Source of the DNA: Pseudoalteromonas ostreae
GTDB lineage: Bacteria; Pseudomonadota; Gammaproteobacteria; Enterobacterales; Alteromonadaceae
Direction of reading: 5' to 3'
NCBI RefSeq assembly: GCF_018069805.1
Contig: NZ_JAGPYN010000025.1
Location: forward strand, 1 to 64,000
DNA: 64,000 nucleotides
Each line of letters opens with the position of its first letter. Within the stretch, counting starts at the first letter, position 1. Both the position numbers and the translations under genes were made by a program. Under the pieces are notes generated by a model that was given only the letters and a program-made list of their open reading frames with translations, was not told where the DNA came from and did no database searches. Shown here one piece after another: positions 17,845 to 28,834 of this stretch.

Positions 17845-19773
17845 TTATTCTATGCTATTGGGTATAATAATCATAAACTGAGTTTTAAACCGCTCTGCAG
17901 AGTGTGGATTGGACTGTAGTTTAATTTCCCCCTGCAAAATTTTTGTAACCCATTGGTGCACCATATATAAGCCAAGTCCAGTATTGCCAATACCACGAGC
18001 CGAGGTGTAAAAAGGCTCAAAGATGTGCTGTTGAGAATCCTCTTTAATCCCAACACCACTATCTGAAATAGTTAATTTAATAGATTGATTTGGCGCTTGT
18101 GCTATTTTTATTTCAATTTCACCAACTTGATTTTTTGCAAACCCGTGGGTTAGTGCGTTCATTATCAGATTTTCTAACACTTGGGAAATGATCCCTGGTC
18201 GGCTTTTTATATCTTGCTCAGTTTCAACTAAGATCTTCACTTTTACGTTTGAGTTTTTTAATCTTGAATTGAGGGTGATCAGTAAATCTTCAGTTATTTT
18301 TCTTACATTGCAGGTAATGGCATCATCATTATGACGATCTATGGCCATTTTTTTAAAACTTTTAACTAATACAGCAGCCTTGTCTAAATTAATTTTAGCT
18401 AACCCTAAATTTTCCTCAATGCTCTGTGTGCTTTTATCTAATTGCGATTTAGTTAATCCTGTTTTCATCGCCTCATTCAACTTATTAATAGCCACATCCG
18501 CGTTAGACACAGAGATAATAGCACCGCCAATCGGTGTATTCATCTCATGAGCAACTCCCGCTACCAACAGCCCCAAGGAAGATAGTTTTTGTGCTTCAAT
18601 TAAACTTGCTTGTAATTGCTGTTGCTGGCGTATAGTTAAATCGAGTTGTTTGTTAACACTATCTAACTCTACTTTTTCACACTGTAATTTATGCGATAAA
18701 GTAATTAATTGCTGTTGAAATAAATATTCACGATAACTAAAGCCAAAACCGCAAATACATAAAACAACACTGCACAGTGCAGCATATTGAAATGCAATAA
18801 TTTTTGCATTATAAAGTAGATCTTTAGGGCTACCGATAAGGATAATAATTTCTTTATCTGAGTCTGCGGTTCTTTGCATTGCTTCACGTAATGAAACGAT
18901 AGAGAATCGTCTGAAAGTATATAAACTGTCATGAAAAATACGCGAGGTGCTTTGTACATCATGTTCAATGATATGTTGCCAAAGCGCTGGCGAGTGATTT
19001 GCTAGCGAGTTATTAACTTGATTATACATAAACCCAAATTGTAATGCGGGATCCTTGTTATACAACCAATAACCATCATGATTTAGGATATTTACTTGGG
19101 TGTTTTTTTCATCATATTGTCGAATATTGCTAAATAAATAATCCAGATTAAAATTCACTACTAACAAACCATCTATTAAATACTCATCACCTCGCGTTCT
19201 GTAAGTCACTCTAATTGTTGGCTCATGAGGGATAACAACTTTTCCACGCTCAACATTTAAATCAATTTCTGAAATAAATGTATTCGGTGGTGCAACTAAC
19301 ATCCCTTCATTAAAGTAATAACGATTTTGCTTATTTTGTAATTGTGATACCTCAACAATCTCACTTTTTTTATTACTGCTATTAACTCTATAACGCTCTT
19401 TACCACTGCGTTCAAGCCAACGTATTTGTGAGATATTAGTTGAGACAGAAGCAAAATTCAAAAAATAGTCATTTATGAGCTTATCGCTTTGTTGAGCGCT
19501 AAGTGTATTTAAACCCACATTGCTTTTTAATCGTTGACCATTTGCTAACAGCTGGGTGAGTTTTTTAATACTGCTTAACTCTTTGGATAAATAAGTACTA
19601 ACAAGTATTAGCTTTTCATCTTGGCGTTCCTTTATTATAGTTGCCTTTGAGTGATACACCTGCTCATACACCAACCAACCTATTAATACCGTAACAAACA
19701 AAATAAACAGCGACTTTATAAGCACACCTTTTCCTTCACTGTAAAATGAGTGTTTTTTTTTAATCATTGCCAT
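17845..19773 (-). CDS. Membrane sensor histidine kinase
   Basis: About 642 aa. Two membrane helices (about residues 22-40 and 330-350) flank a periplasmic region of about 290 residues that resembles a Cache-type sensor. A coiled coil leads to the kinase core: H-box VAHEMNTPIG, N-box NLIMNALTHGF, G1 DSGVGI, G2 TGLGLYMVHQ. There is no HAMP or receiver domain. The start is ambiguous among a TTG (19779) and two ATGs (19773, 19767); all overlap the stop of the upstream response regulator gene, so the two are translationally coupled. Confidence 0.9.
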   Translation of the reverse strand: MAMIKKKHSFYSEGKGVLIKSLFILFVTVLIGWLVYEQVYHSKATIIKERQDEKLILVSTYLSKELSSIKKLTQLLANGQRLKSNVGLNTLSAQQSDKLINDYFLNFASVSTNISQIRWLERSGKERYRVNSSNKKSEIVEVSQLQNKQNRYYFNEGMLVAPPNTFISEIDLNVERGKVVIPHEPTIRVTYRTRGDEYLIDGLLVVNFNLDYLFSNIRQYDEKNTQVNILNHDGYWLYNKDPALQFGFMYNQVNNSLANHSPALWQHIIEHDVQSTSRIFHDSLYTFRRFSIVSLREAMQRTADSDKEIIILIGSPKDLLYNAKIIAFQYAALCSVVLCICGFGFSYREYLFQQQLITLSHKLQCEKVELDSVNKQLDLTIRQQQQLQASLIEAQKLSSLGLLVAGVAHEMNTPIGGAIISVSNADVAINKLNEAMKTGLTKSQLDKSTQSIEENLGLAKINLDKAAVLVKSFKKMAIDRHNDDAITCNVRKITEDLLITLNSRLKNSNVKVKILVETEQDIKSRPGIISQVLENLIMNALTHGFAKNQVGEIEIKIAQAPNQSIKLTISDSGVGIKEDSQQHIFEPFYTSARGIGNTGLGLYMVHQWVTKILQGEIKLQSNPHSAERFKTQFMIIIPNSIE

Positions 19774-21985
19774 TACCAAACTGCGCTAACCAAATCAGTA
19801 AATCATCATAAAATAGTGGTTTTGAAAAAAAGTAACCTTGGGCCATTTCACAACCGGCTTGTCTTAACCATCGTACTTCAAATTCATTTTCAACTCCCTC
19901 AGCTATAACCGTAAAATCAAATTGCTTTGCGAGGCTAATGATCATTTTGATCATATACTGATTATTTAAACTATGCTCAAGATTACTAACAAAATAGCGA
20001 TCAATTTTTATCGCATTCGACGGTATTTCATTAATATGTGCTAACGATGAATAACCTGTACCAAAGTCATCAATGCTCACTTTAATACCCAACGCCATAA
20101 ACCGCGATAAAGCCTCTTTAATGAAGTTGTAATTACTGATCGCTTGAGTTTCTGTTACTTCAAGTTCCAGCATAGAAGCTGATACATTATATTTCTCAAT
20201 TCGACTCTTGATTGACTCAAAGTAAGAGGGCTCGATCAAGTCATAAGATGATGCATTAAACGCAATGGGGAAATTTATACCACAACTTTTAAGTTGATTA
20301 ATAATTTGTAGTATTTTTTCAAAAATAACATTATCTAGCTCATTAATTAAACCAGCTGTTTCAGCAAGCTCTATAAATTCTTCTGGGTTTACAAAGCTGC
20401 CATCAGCCAATTGCCATCTTGCTAGCGCTTCAAACCCAATTGGTTTTAATGTTTTCAAGCACATTTTTGGTTGCAAAGCGACACGCAGCTCTTTGGTGCT
20501 AATAGCCGTTCTTAAGCGCGCCATCAACTCATATCGCCTTGTTATAGCAACTGTTTTTTCATCTGTATGCAAAATAAACTTCGCTTGAGTTACTTGCATG
20601 TAATTTAAGCTCGACTCTGCTAGGCTAATTACTTTTTCGGGGGTAATATCTAATGCACAACTTAGCTTTAACTCCAGTACTCTTACGTCAATAAATTGCT
20701 TAACATTTTCAATTTCGTACTTTTGTTTATTATGAAAACGTGTAATATCATCCGCAATTTCAAAATCAACATTAATGAGCATAGCAAAGCTGCGGTTACT
20801 AATAATCGCAATTCTGGGGTCATATATGGAAAAAACATCTACGATACTCTTATGTACCAATTTTATGATTTTTTTACAAAAATCGTAACCAAAGGTAAAT
20901 GCTTTTTCATCAAATTGATAAATATCAAAAATAATTAAACGCATTTTTGACTGCTCATGCACATTCATATTTTTAATTTCGCGAGTTAACCAGTTTCTAT
21001 TTTGTAAGTTTAATGAAACATCGGTATAGGCAAGCTCGGTTAATCTATTTAATAATGAAATATTAGCAAACCCGCTACTGACGTTTTCACTAAATACTTT
21101 TAATAAGTATTCGTTTTCTTCACTAATGGGGTTATCTGATTTTACCAAGGTAATATAGTGAGCGCCTTCAGGAATTGTTGCTGCGAAAAAAAAGATACTA
21201 TGTTGATTTGAAAACACATGACGTTTCTCTTTAATAGCTAGCTGGAAATCATCGTACATACCGGCCAGTATGCTACTATCTACTTTTTGCCCTTTCACAC
21301 CATTAAAGCAGCCGTTGGTAGTTAAAATAACAGCTTCAGAGCCTTTATTTAGGTTATTTGAACAAAGGATCCCTCCCCCTTCAGAAATTTTTAAAATATT
21401 GCTTAACTCTTGCAGTACAGCAGCAGAATATGAGCCCATATCATGTTTGCTATTAATACTCCTTGATGCATCCAACACAAGTTGCAAACCCTGTTTAGCG
21501 GCTGTTATTTGCGAAATATATTGCCAGGTTCGCATATTACTATTGACGATTGATTCAAGCTTTTGTGCTGAAATGTCAGACTTATTCCAGTACTCATCAA
21601 TATCGAGCATTTTCATCACATTAGTTTCAGGGGCAAAGCCGGGTTGCCCTGTTAATAGTACAATACGCATTTCAGCGTTTCCGATCACTTCTCTGATGGT
21701 ATTTACTAAACGCAGCCCAGAGTCATCTTCTTCCATAACCACATCGATAAAAACAAGTGCTATATCGGGATGCATACTTAAAGCAAGCGCAGCTTCTGGT
21801 ACTGAGTTGGCTGCTAATAACTCATATTTGTAGCCATCTTTGGCCTTTAACTCTTTTAAGCTATTAACTAATGCGTGTTGATAATCGAGATCATCTTCAA
21901 CGGTTAAAATTTTCCATATTTTCAGATCGGTATTTACTAATTCTTCCTCAGCAGAAAATGAAAATAATTCCTCTTTTTCATCCAT
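19760..21985 (-). CDS. Response regulator REC-DUF3369-GGDEF(degenerate)-EAL, predicted c-di-GMP phosphodiesterase
   Basis: The 741-aa product has a receiver domain at about residues 27-150 (TVEDDLDY; phospho-acceptor Asp in VFIDVVM), a DUF3369-type sensory region to about 310, a GGDEF-like region with no GG[DE]EF motif (probably not a cyclase), and a C-terminal EAL domain. The EAL catalytic set looks complete: FEALARW, FNAS, LEVTET, DDFGTGYSSL, IKIDRYF, AEGVEN and QGYFFSKP. It should hydrolyse c-di-GMP under control of phosphorylation, presumably by the kinase encoded just downstream, whose start overlaps this stop. A GGTGGG sequence precedes the ATG. Confidence 0.92.
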   Translation of the reverse strand: MDEKEELFSFSAEEELVNTDLKIWKILTVEDDLDYQHALVNSLKELKAKDGYKYELLAANSVPEAALALSMHPDIALVFIDVVMEEDDSGLRLVNTIREVIGNAEMRIVLLTGQPGFAPETNVMKMLDIDEYWNKSDISAQKLESIVNSNMRTWQYISQITAAKQGLQLVLDASRSINSKHDMGSYSAAVLQELSNILKISEGGGILCSNNLNKGSEAVILTTNGCFNGVKGQKVDSSILAGMYDDFQLAIKEKRHVFSNQHSIFFFAATIPEGAHYITLVKSDNPISEENEYLLKVFSENVSSGFANISLLNRLTELAYTDVSLNLQNRNWLTREIKNMNVHEQSKMRLIIFDIYQFDEKAFTFGYDFCKKIIKLVHKSIVDVFSIYDPRIAIISNRSFAMLINVDFEIADDITRFHNKQKYEIENVKQFIDVRVLELKLSCALDITPEKVISLAESSLNYMQVTQAKFILHTDEKTVAITRRYELMARLRTAISTKELRVALQPKMCLKTLKPIGFEALARWQLADGSFVNPEEFIELAETAGLINELDNVIFEKILQIINQLKSCGINFPIAFNASSYDLIEPSYFESIKSRIEKYNVSASMLELEVTETQAISNYNFIKEALSRFMALGIKVSIDDFGTGYSSLAHINEIPSNAIKIDRYFVSNLEHSLNNQYMIKMIISLAKQFDFTVIAEGVENEFEVRWLRQAGCEMAQGYFFSKPLFYDDLLIWLAQFGNGND

Positions 21986-22179
21986 AAATACCCACCTAAA
22001 TAATAATAGTCATAACCTTTCATTTACATTGAAAAGCAATAAAATAGCTAATAAATCAAAATTTAACTTACTTTAAATATTAGGTGAGAGTTTTTGATGT
22101 GTCTAACTTAAAAACACTTTTGAAAATATAGTCTGTGCTACAGCATCATTTGACCAGCTATAGCACTGTAAAATGCTGG

Positions 22180-22950
22180 TTATGCGCGTTTATTTACCGG
22201 CGTACCGCTGTGAAATTTAAAATCATCGTCAAAAGATGTAATTAGTTGCGCTTCAATTTCACCAAATTCTTTAACTCGTTCGGTGATATCAAAACCAGCA
22301 ATTTCTTGGGCAAGAGTTAAATAATCTTGGTAATGGCGTGCTTCTGAGCGCAATAACGAAATATAAAAATCACCTAAACGCTTATCAACATGGGGGGCAA
22401 GCGCAGCAAAACGTTCGCACGAACGAGCTTCGATGTAAGCACCGACTATGAGCTTATCAACCAGTGCATCTGGCTCAAAAGTTTTTACATGTCTTAGCAT
22501 CCCCTTAGCATAGCGACACGGCGTAATACTTTGATACTCAACACCGTACTCATCCATGATCTCTAATACTTGATAAAAGTGGTGCAGCTCTTCTTTGATC
22601 AACATCACCATTTTATCAACCAAATCTTGCCCATAAGCTGAATCAGGTTTTGGGATCACTGATTTAGTCAGTTTGTTTTTAGCCGCTAGATCGCGCCAAT
22701 TCCCTTCGCGTTTGTAAATCAGCGTTTCAAACGGCTTTAGCCACTCTAGTAAGGCATCACTGCTTTGTTTATCCACGGCATACTTACGGATTAAAAACAT
22801 CGCAGATTGCGCGGCTTTTAGCTCACAGATGAGATGATCAATTAAAATAATTGCTAGATTTTCTTTTTTGGTGGCTTCATCAATCCACCCTAAAGGGGTT
22901 TCACAACGTAAAAATTGCTTAATCGGTTCTAAAAGTTGACTATGTGGCAC
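22180..22950 (-). CDS. miaE: tRNA-(ms2io6A37) hydroxylase MiaE
   Basis: The 256-aa ferritin-like diiron monooxygenase hydroxylates ms2i6A37 in tRNAs reading UNN codons. Iron ligands are in the helices with KEELHHFYQV, YIEARSCERF and RSEARHYQDY. The length agrees with MiaE from Salmonella/Pseudomonas. It is a single gene on the minus strand, upstream of the regulator-kinase pair but separated from it by about 190 AT-rich bases. Confidence 0.93.
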   Translation of the reverse strand: MPHSQLLEPIKQFLRCETPLGWIDEATKKENLAIILIDHLICELKAAQSAMFLIRKYAVDKQSSDALLEWLKPFETLIYKREGNWRDLAAKNKLTKSVIPKPDSAYGQDLVDKMVMLIKEELHHFYQVLEIMDEYGVEYQSITPCRYAKGMLRHVKTFEPDALVDKLIVGAYIEARSCERFAALAPHVDKRLGDFYISLLRSEARHYQDYLTLAQEIAGFDITERVKEFGEIEAQLITSFDDDFKFHSGTPVNKRA

Positions 22951-23201
22951 GAAGGGAGTTACTCATTAGTATCTGTCATTAAGAAAATGATTTTACCATG
23001 AAAAATGACTGATAATAAAACAAAGCAGGTTGTTTGATTAATTAAACAATCCGAATTTAGGTTAGAATATATACAGGCTGATTTTTTGCTGTCCATCTCC
23101 TATTGTGTTTCTTGACAAGCCCCTATTACTGAACCATAACTTAATACAAGCTGTATAAAAATAAAACAGCGAACTAATTCCTTTTTATGGGGTACACAAT
23201 T

Positions 23202-23801
23202 ATGATACTAAATCACCTATGGGGCTTATACGCCCACCCACTCGAAGAGTGGCAAACAATAGATAACCGCCATGAAAGCTTAACATATAGCCTATCACAT
23301 ATATTACTGATAGCGCTGTTTCCATCTGCAATGGGTTATTACTCATCTGTTTATTTAGGCTGGAGTATCGGGGCTGGCAATCCGGTATTTTTAACCCACG
23401 ATAGTGCAATACTAATTGCCGCAGCTATGTATGGTGCTTTAATTGTAGGTGTGTTTGCGCTGGCTTATTTAGCGCACTGGATGGCTGTGACTTTTGGTGC
23501 AGAGCCAACCTTTACCCAAACCTTAGAGCTTGCAGCGTATACTTCAACGCCAGTATTTATGTCTGCATTGGCGGCATTTTGGCCAGAGCTATGGTTTGTT
23601 GTGTGTGTGGGTTTAGTCGCTTTAAGCTATTCAGTCTACTTACTCTATACCGGTGTGCCCATTTTAATGCATATACCGCAAGAGCGTGGCTTTATTTACG
23701 CAAGCTCTGTGGTAACTTGCGGACTAATTTTACTGGTGATTATTTTAGCTGTCACCGCCATACTATGGACCAACGGTATCGTAAGTCCAACTTTTACATG
23801 A
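23202..23801 (+). CDS. Yip1-family membrane protein
   Basis: The 199-aa integral inner-membrane protein with five to six hydrophobic helices begins MILNHLWGLYAHPLEEW, the usual opening of bacterial Yip1-domain proteins. I prefer the ATG at 23202 because of this N-terminus and the GGGG nine bases upstream; an in-frame ATG 15 bases earlier is possible. The function in bacteria is unknown. It is convergent with purF. Confidence 0.82.
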   Translation: MILNHLWGLYAHPLEEWQTIDNRHESLTYSLSHILLIALFPSAMGYYSSVYLGWSIGAGNPVFLTHDSAILIAAAMYGALIVGVFALAYLAHWMAVTFGAEPTFTQTLELAAYTSTPVFMSALAAFWPELWFVVCVGLVALSYSVYLLYTGVPILMHIPQERGFIYASSVVTCGLILLVIILAVTAILWTNGIVSPTFT

Positions 23802-23866
23802 TACCTAGTTCAACGTTATAAGCTGTAAAATGTAGTATAAAGTAGTGTTATTATTTTCTTTCCTTC

Positions 23867-23899
23867 GCAAAAAAGGAGCTAAATTTAGCTCCTTTTTTT
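23867..23899. terminator. Bidirectional terminator between the Yip1 gene and purF
   Basis: A perfect palindrome AAAGGAGCTAAATTTAGCTCCTTT with A/T runs on both sides. It serves both convergent genes. Confidence 0.9.
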
Positions 23900-23916
23900 A
23901 TTTCGCTAGACAGAAA

Positions 23917-25443
23917 TTAGTCTGAGCCGTTTTCTTCTTGATTATGTAACTCCAAACCAGCAGACATGGCACTTTCACGACTATTTTTTGCCGAATCATT
24001 GCGCAGCTGTTCGATACGATTCAAATAATTCTGATCAATACCACCGGTTATATATTGGCCATCAAATACTGAAGTTTCAAATCGCGTAATTTCTGGGTTT
24101 TCCTGCGCTACGGCAGCAATCAAATCAGGTAACGATTGGAAAATCAAACCATCCGAACCAATACTTGCATTAATATCTTCAACTTCACGTCCATGGGCAA
24201 TCAACTCAGCCGCCGATGGCATATCAATACCATAGACGTTAGGGAAGCGAATTTCAGGTGCAGCAGAGGCAAAGTAAACGTTTTTAGCACCAGACTCACG
24301 CGCCATTTCAACGATTTGCGCTGAAGTAGTGCCACGTACAATCGAGTCATCAACTAATAATACATTTTTACCTTTAAACTCACGATCAATTGCATTGAGT
24401 TTTTGACGTACTGACTTTTTACGCATTTCCTGACCAGGCATGATAAACGTACGGCCAATGTAACGGTTTTTAACAAACCCTTGGCGATATGGCAAATCAA
24501 GTACGCGTGCGATTTCCAATGCCACATCACATGATGTTTCTGGGATCGGAATAACAACATCAATGTCTTTATCAGCCCATTCGCGAGCAATTTTTTCGCC
24601 AAGTTTAGTGCCCATATTTACACGTGTAGCGTAAACAGACATGCGATCGATATTTGAGTCTGGACGTGCAAAGTAAACAAATTCAAAAATACATGGCGAG
24701 TAAGATACTTTATCTGCGCATGTTTGTGAGTAAAACTCACCGCCTTCAGTAACATATATCGCTTCACCAGGAGCTACATCACGCACAAATTCAAAACCAT
24801 CGGTTTTTAACGCAACGCTTTCAGAGGCAAACATATACTCGGTATCATTTGCAGTTTCACGTTTACCAAACACTAATGGACGAATACCATTTGGGTCTCG
24901 AAACGCGATAATACCATGGCCAATTACCATAGCTATGGTGGCATAACCGCCTTGAACTTTATTTATAACTTCGGTGATACCGTTAAAAATATCTTCAGGG
25001 TCAAGATGTAGTTTATTTGGTTTACTTAATTCATGAGCCATGATGTTAAGTAAAATTTCAGAATCTGAGGTTGTGTTGACGTGTCGACGTGCTTCACAGA
25101 ACAATTGCTCTTTAAGCTGCTCTGCATTGGTTAAGTTACCGTTGTGTGCTAAAGCAATGCCAAACGGTGAGTTAACATAGAACGGCTGCGCTTCAGACGA
25201 GCTAGAAGAACCAGCTGTCGGATAACGTACATGGCCGATACCAATAGTGCCTTGTAAACGCTTCATATGACGGGTGTGAAATACATCTTTCACTAAGCCA
25301 TTTGCTTTGCGTAAACTAAAGGTGTTGTTTTCAATGGTAATGATGCCCGCAGCATCTTGGCCACGGTGTTGCAAAACAGTTAAGCCATCATAAATCGCCT
25401 GATTCACAGGAGATGTTCCGACTATTCCAACGATACCACACAT
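23917..25443 (-). CDS. purF: Amidophosphoribosyltransferase
   Basis: The 508-aa cytosolic enzyme commits PRPP and glutamine to purine synthesis. The Ntn-type glutaminase begins MCGIVGIVG with the nucleophile Cys2; the PRPP-binding motif is [14 protein letters not shown]. The length is as in E. coli (505). It lies directly downstream of cvpA (18 bases), the conserved cvpA-purF operon. Confidence 0.98.
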   Translation of the reverse strand: MCGIVGIVGTSPVNQAIYDGLTVLQHRGQDAAGIITIENNTFSLRKANGLVKDVFHTRHMKRLQGTIGIGHVRYPTAGSSSSSEAQPFYVNSPFGIALAHNGNLTNAEQLKEQLFCEARRHVNTTSDSEILLNIMAHELSKPNKLHLDPEDIFNGITEVINKVQGGYATIAMVIGHGIIAFRDPNGIRPLVFGKRETANDTEYMFASESVALKTDGFEFVRDVAPGEAIYVTEGGEFYSQTCADKVSYSPCIFEFVYFARPDSNIDRMSVYATRVNMGTKLGEKIAREWADKDIDVVIPIPETSCDVALEIARVLDLPYRQGFVKNRYIGRTFIMPGQEMRKKSVRQKLNAIDREFKGKNVLLVDDSIVRGTTSAQIVEMARESGAKNVYFASAAPEIRFPNVYGIDMPSAAELIAHGREVEDINASIGSDGLIFQSLPDLIAAVAQENPEITRFETSVFDGQYITGGIDQNYLNRIEQLRNDSAKNSRESAMSAGLELHNQEENGSD

Positions 25444-25461
25444 GAAATTTTTCCTCGCCGA

Positions 25462-25956
25462 TTAACGGTTGACCGAATTTAAAAAGCTAGAGTTATTTTC
25501 GAGGTATGAAAAAAACCACTCAACAACAAAGCCAAATTCTGGGATCAAAATAGAGTTACCCCACCAGTGCGTATTGGGTGCACCAGTAAAAGCATCAAGA
25601 AAGAAGAGTAACGCGCTCACGACCAACACGCCACGAAGTGCACCAAAGACAATGCCAAAAACACGGTCTGTGCCAGACAAACCAGTACGTTGTACAAGTT
25701 CACCTAGCAGGTAGTTTAACAACCCGCCTAACAATAGCGTCGCAAAGAATAATATGGCAATGGCCGCTGCATTTCTTAAAAGGGGTTCAGAAATACTTGT
25801 TAGGAATGATGCTAAATATTGGTAAAACAAACTAGATATGATAAATGCGCCAGCCCATACAGCCAAAGACATTGCTTCTTTTATAAAGCCACGAATTAAA
25901 CCGATAATAGTAGACAGTGCAATAATGCCAAAGATGGCGTAATCAACCCAGATCAT
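25462..25956 (-). CDS. cvpA: CvpA family inner-membrane protein
   Basis: The 164-aa product has four hydrophobic helices and the family core [17 protein letters not shown] with [19 protein letters not shown]. It is needed for colicin V production and linked to envelope stress in enterics; the molecular role is unclear. I start at the ATG at 25956 (MIWVDYAI), matching the family; a TTG nine bases earlier is the alternative. It lies between dedD and purF. Confidence 0.94.
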   Translation of the reverse strand: MIWVDYAIFGIIALSTIIGLIRGFIKEAMSLAVWAGAFIISSLFYQYLASFLTSISEPLLRNAAAIAILFFATLLLGGLLNYLLGELVQRTGLSGTDRVFGIVFGALRGVLVVSALLFFLDAFTGAPNTHWWGNSILIPEFGFVVEWFFSYLENNSSFLNSVNR

Positions 25957-26017
25957 ATGAACCAACTAGTCGTTAATTTGGGGCGCATTCTATAAGAGGT
26001 CAGCACTAAATGCCAGA

Positions 26018-26656
26018 TCATTTTGCCACTTCAAATTGAGTAACTTTTCCGTTAAGTTTAGTAAGCGCTTTTAATTCAGGGAGTTTGCTCTCAAGCTCCG
26101 CCTTATTAAGCGACGGACCCACAAAAACTTTGGTTAAAGTACCATTTGGTGTTTTAACTGGACGGGTAAAAGTTTTAAACCCTTTATCATTGAGTTTAGC
26201 CTGTAACGATTTTACGTTTGCGGCGTGGGAAAAACTCCCCAACTGAATTACATATGCCATTTTCGATAGATTATCTTCAAGCTTACGTGCTGGCTCTGGC
26301 TTTTTTTCAGCAGGGTGTGCTGTAGTCGTTGCTACAGTTGCTTGATCTGTCGATGCTTCAACCATTTTTTGCGCTACTGGCGTCGTCTCTATAACCGCTT
26401 CAGAGGAACTTGAGAGTAGGTCATCATCTGCCGATATATCTTCCTCAGGCTCTTCCTTTGGCTGTTGTGCATTAGCGACTTGATCATCTATTGAATCTTG
26501 CAAATCAATAGTTGTGAACTCAGGACGTTCCGGAATAGCTTTAAAGCCTTCTTTGTAATGTACTTTTTCGCCATCAAGAATATTAGGAATAAACACGATA
26601 GCTGCAATCACCACAATAGTTGTGCCGACTAAACGATTTATAAAGCCTGAGTTCAC
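26018..26656 (-). CDS. dedD: SPOR-domain cell division protein DedD
   Basis: The 212-aa bitopic inner-membrane protein has one helix near residues 8-26 (INRLVGTTIVVIAAIVFIP) followed by the LDGEKVHY element of DedD, a Pro/Glu-rich linker, and a C-terminal SPOR domain from about residue 135 (YVIQLGSFSHAANV) that binds denuded peptidoglycan at the septum. I choose the GTG at 26656: GAGAGGA sits five bases upstream. A TTG at 26680 would overlap folC. The gene follows folC by 11 bases. Confidence 0.9.
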   Translation of the reverse strand: MNSGFINRLVGTTIVVIAAIVFIPNILDGEKVHYKEGFKAIPERPEFTTIDLQDSIDDQVANAQQPKEEPEEDISADDDLLSSSSEAVIETTPVAQKMVEASTDQATVATTTAHPAEKKPEPARKLEDNLSKMAYVIQLGSFSHAANVKSLQAKLNDKGFKTFTRPVKTPNGTLTKVFVGPSLNKAELESKLPELKALTKLNGKVTQFEVAK

Positions 26657-26667
26657 CTGATTCCTCT

Positions 26668-27933
26668 CTATTTTTTCCAATAATTGATGGCAGCTGCAAC
26701 AGTGAAGAAGGAGCCAAATATAATTAACACCGTTTTCTCATCGAGCTGTGGCAGCACACGATCCAATGCGTCTGCAACTGTTTGATACTGTTCAATTGGC
26801 GCGCTAGTGTGTACATTATCCATGGATTTAGCTAAATTCTCTACCTTATCGCCACGAAAGCAATTAAGTCCGGCTAAACACCACGCATCAACTACCGAGC
26901 TAACTTCATTTAATACAGCGACTTTGTCTTTATCAGCCAGCATAGCGACTAATGCCTGAACTTTAAAGCCTTGATCACGAAGCCCTGCTAACTTTTGCGC
27001 TAAATAACGAGCAGATTCAGCATTATGTGCCACATCAGTATAGACCATTGGCTCACTACTTAGTTGCTGAAAACGTCCTTCAACGACTAAATTAACTAAA
27101 CAATCACGGATCACTGCCTCGTCCGGCAATAAGTTTAACACCGCTAATGTGGTCAGCGCTGTCGCTACATTTTGACACGGAATAGATGGTTTCGTTAATT
27201 CAAGCTGATGCCCTTGATATTGCCAACTAAACGTCTGTTCATTTTCTGCAAAAATAAACTGTTGGCCTGATAAATACATATCGGCATTAATCTCACGGCC
27301 ATAATCGGTCACTGTATGCGGTATATTTAAATCGCCGACAATAGCCGGGGTTCCGGTACGAAAAATACCTGCTTTATCATAACCCACTAACTCGCGTGTA
27401 TCGCCTAGGTATTCTTTATGATCTAAATCGATGGTAGTGATCACACTGGCAAATGGGGTAACAATATTAGTGGCATCGAAACGCCCGCCTAAGCCCACCT
27501 CAAGCAGCACATAGTCAACAGCATGGCGTTTAAAAATCGCCAATGCACCTAGAGTACCATATTCAAAATAAGTGAGTGGTGTGTCACCACGACCCTGCTC
27601 TAGTAAATCAAATGCATCAACATGGAATTGATCATCAAGCTCAGCGCCATTTATGCGTACGCGTTCGTTGTAATGAATTAGATGAGGTGACGCATAAGTT
27701 CCTACGGAATAACCTTGTGCTAGTAGCAACGTCTCTAAACAACGAGCCGTAGTGCCTTTGCCGTTAGTGCCACCAATGAGGATTATTTTGCTAGGTGTGT
27801 CGAGTAAGCCTATTACATTCGCGACGTGGGCAACGCGTTCTAGCCCCATAGCAATATTTGCCGGGTGAACACTTTCTAAATAACAAAGCCAATCATCAAG
27901 GCTTGATGATTGGCTAGGAATGTTTTTGGTCAT
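26668..27933 (-). CDS. folC: Dihydrofolate synthase/folylpolyglutamate synthase
   Basis: The 421-aa cytosolic Mur-ligase-like enzyme adds glutamate to dihydropteroate and to folates. The ATP loop is IGGTNGKGTT; TYFEYGTLGALAIF and the EVGLGGRFDATN motif are family markers; the C-terminal domain has TDVAHNAES. The length matches E. coli FolC (422). It lies 25 bases after accD and just before dedD, an E. coli-like operon order. Confidence 0.97.
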   Translation of the reverse strand: MTKNIPSQSSSLDDWLCYLESVHPANIAMGLERVAHVANVIGLLDTPSKIILIGGTNGKGTTARCLETLLLAQGYSVGTYASPHLIHYNERVRINGAELDDQFHVDAFDLLEQGRGDTPLTYFEYGTLGALAIFKRHAVDYVLLEVGLGGRFDATNIVTPFASVITTIDLDHKEYLGDTRELVGYDKAGIFRTGTPAIVGDLNIPHTVTDYGREINADMYLSGQQFIFAENEQTFSWQYQGHQLELTKPSIPCQNVATALTTLAVLNLLPDEAVIRDCLVNLVVEGRFQQLSSEPMVYTDVAHNAESARYLAQKLAGLRDQGFKVQALVAMLADKDKVAVLNEVSSVVDAWCLAGLNCFRGDKVENLAKSMDNVHTSAPIEQYQTVADALDRVLPQLDEKTVLIIFGSFFTVAAAINYWKK

Positions 27934-27958
27934 AGCGTGTGATCAGTAAAGCTGAAAT

Positions 27959-28834
27959 TTACGCTACTCTATGCTCTTGTTCCGTAGAAGGCAAGTCCAT
28001 AAATTTAGCCAGTATACGGGCAAGCGTATCACGCATTTCACGGCGGTCGATGATCATATCGATAGCACCATGCTCTAGCAAGAACTCACTACGCTGGAAG
28101 CCTTCAGGTAGGGTTTCGCGTACAGTTTGTTCAATAACACGAGGACCCGCAAAGCCAATTAAGGCTTTTGGCTCTGCAACGTTGATATCACCAAGCATGG
28201 CGAGTGATGCAGAAACACCACCCATGGTTGGATCAGTCATTACTGAAATAAACGGGAGGCCTTTTTCGCTCATTTTTGCAAGTGCAGCACTGGTTTTAGC
28301 CATTTGCATAAGCGACATCAGCGCCTCCTGCATACGTGCGCCACCTGAAGCTGAAAAACAAATTAGCGGCATGTTATGTTCTAAACACTGATCAACCGCA
28401 TCAACAAAACGTGCACCTACAACCGATGCCATTGAACCACCCATAAATGAAAATTCAAATGCGACGGCGGCAACTGGAATGCCTTTTAAACGTCCTTTCA
28501 TCGCTACTAGCGCGTCTTTTTCGCCACTTGATTTTTGTGCGGCTGCGATACGATCTGAATATTTTTTCGAGTCTTTAAACTTTAAAATATCTTTTGGTTC
28601 ATGCTGCGTGCCAAGCTCTTGGCGGTCGCCATCATCCAAAAAATGCTCCAGGCGTTTACGGCCACTCACACGCATGTGGTGATTGCATTTAGGACATACA
28701 TTGAGTGATTTTTCTAATTCAGCTTTATATAAAATCGAATCACAATCTGTACACTTTGCCCAAACACCCTCAGGGATCTCTTTACGAGCCGAAGACTTTG
28801 TTGTTTTAGGTAGGATTTTTTCTAACCAACTCAT
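27959..28834 (-). CDS. accD: Acetyl-CoA carboxylase carboxyltransferase subunit beta
   Basis: The 291-aa product pairs with AccA to transfer the carboxyl group to acetyl-CoA in fatty-acid synthesis. An N-terminal C4 zinc ribbon (KCTDCD and VCPKCNHH) precedes the crotonase-like carboxyltransferase fold ([31 protein letters not shown]). I choose the ATG at 28834 (MSWLEKIL), with GAGAG six bases upstream, over a TTG six bases earlier. Confidence 0.97.
   Translation of the reverse strand: MSWLEKILPKTTKSSARKEIPEGVWAKCTDCDSILYKAELEKSLNVCPKCNHHMRVSGRKRLEHFLDDGDRQELGTQHEPKDILKFKDSKKYSDRIAAAQKSSGEKDALVAMKGRLKGIPVAAVAFEFSFMGGSMASVVGARFVDAVDQCLEHNMPLICFSASGGARMQEALMSLMQMAKTSAALAKMSEKGLPFISVMTDPTMGGVSASLAMLGDINVAEPKALIGFAGPRVIEQTVRETLPEGFQRSEFLLEHGAIDMIIDRREMRDTLARILAKFMDLPSTEQEHRVA

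Noticed and set aside
23148..23172. LexA-box-like CTGTATAAAAATAAAACAG upstream of the Yip1 gene
   Set aside because: The CTG and CAG halves are 13 bases apart instead of 10, so it does not fit a LexA operator.
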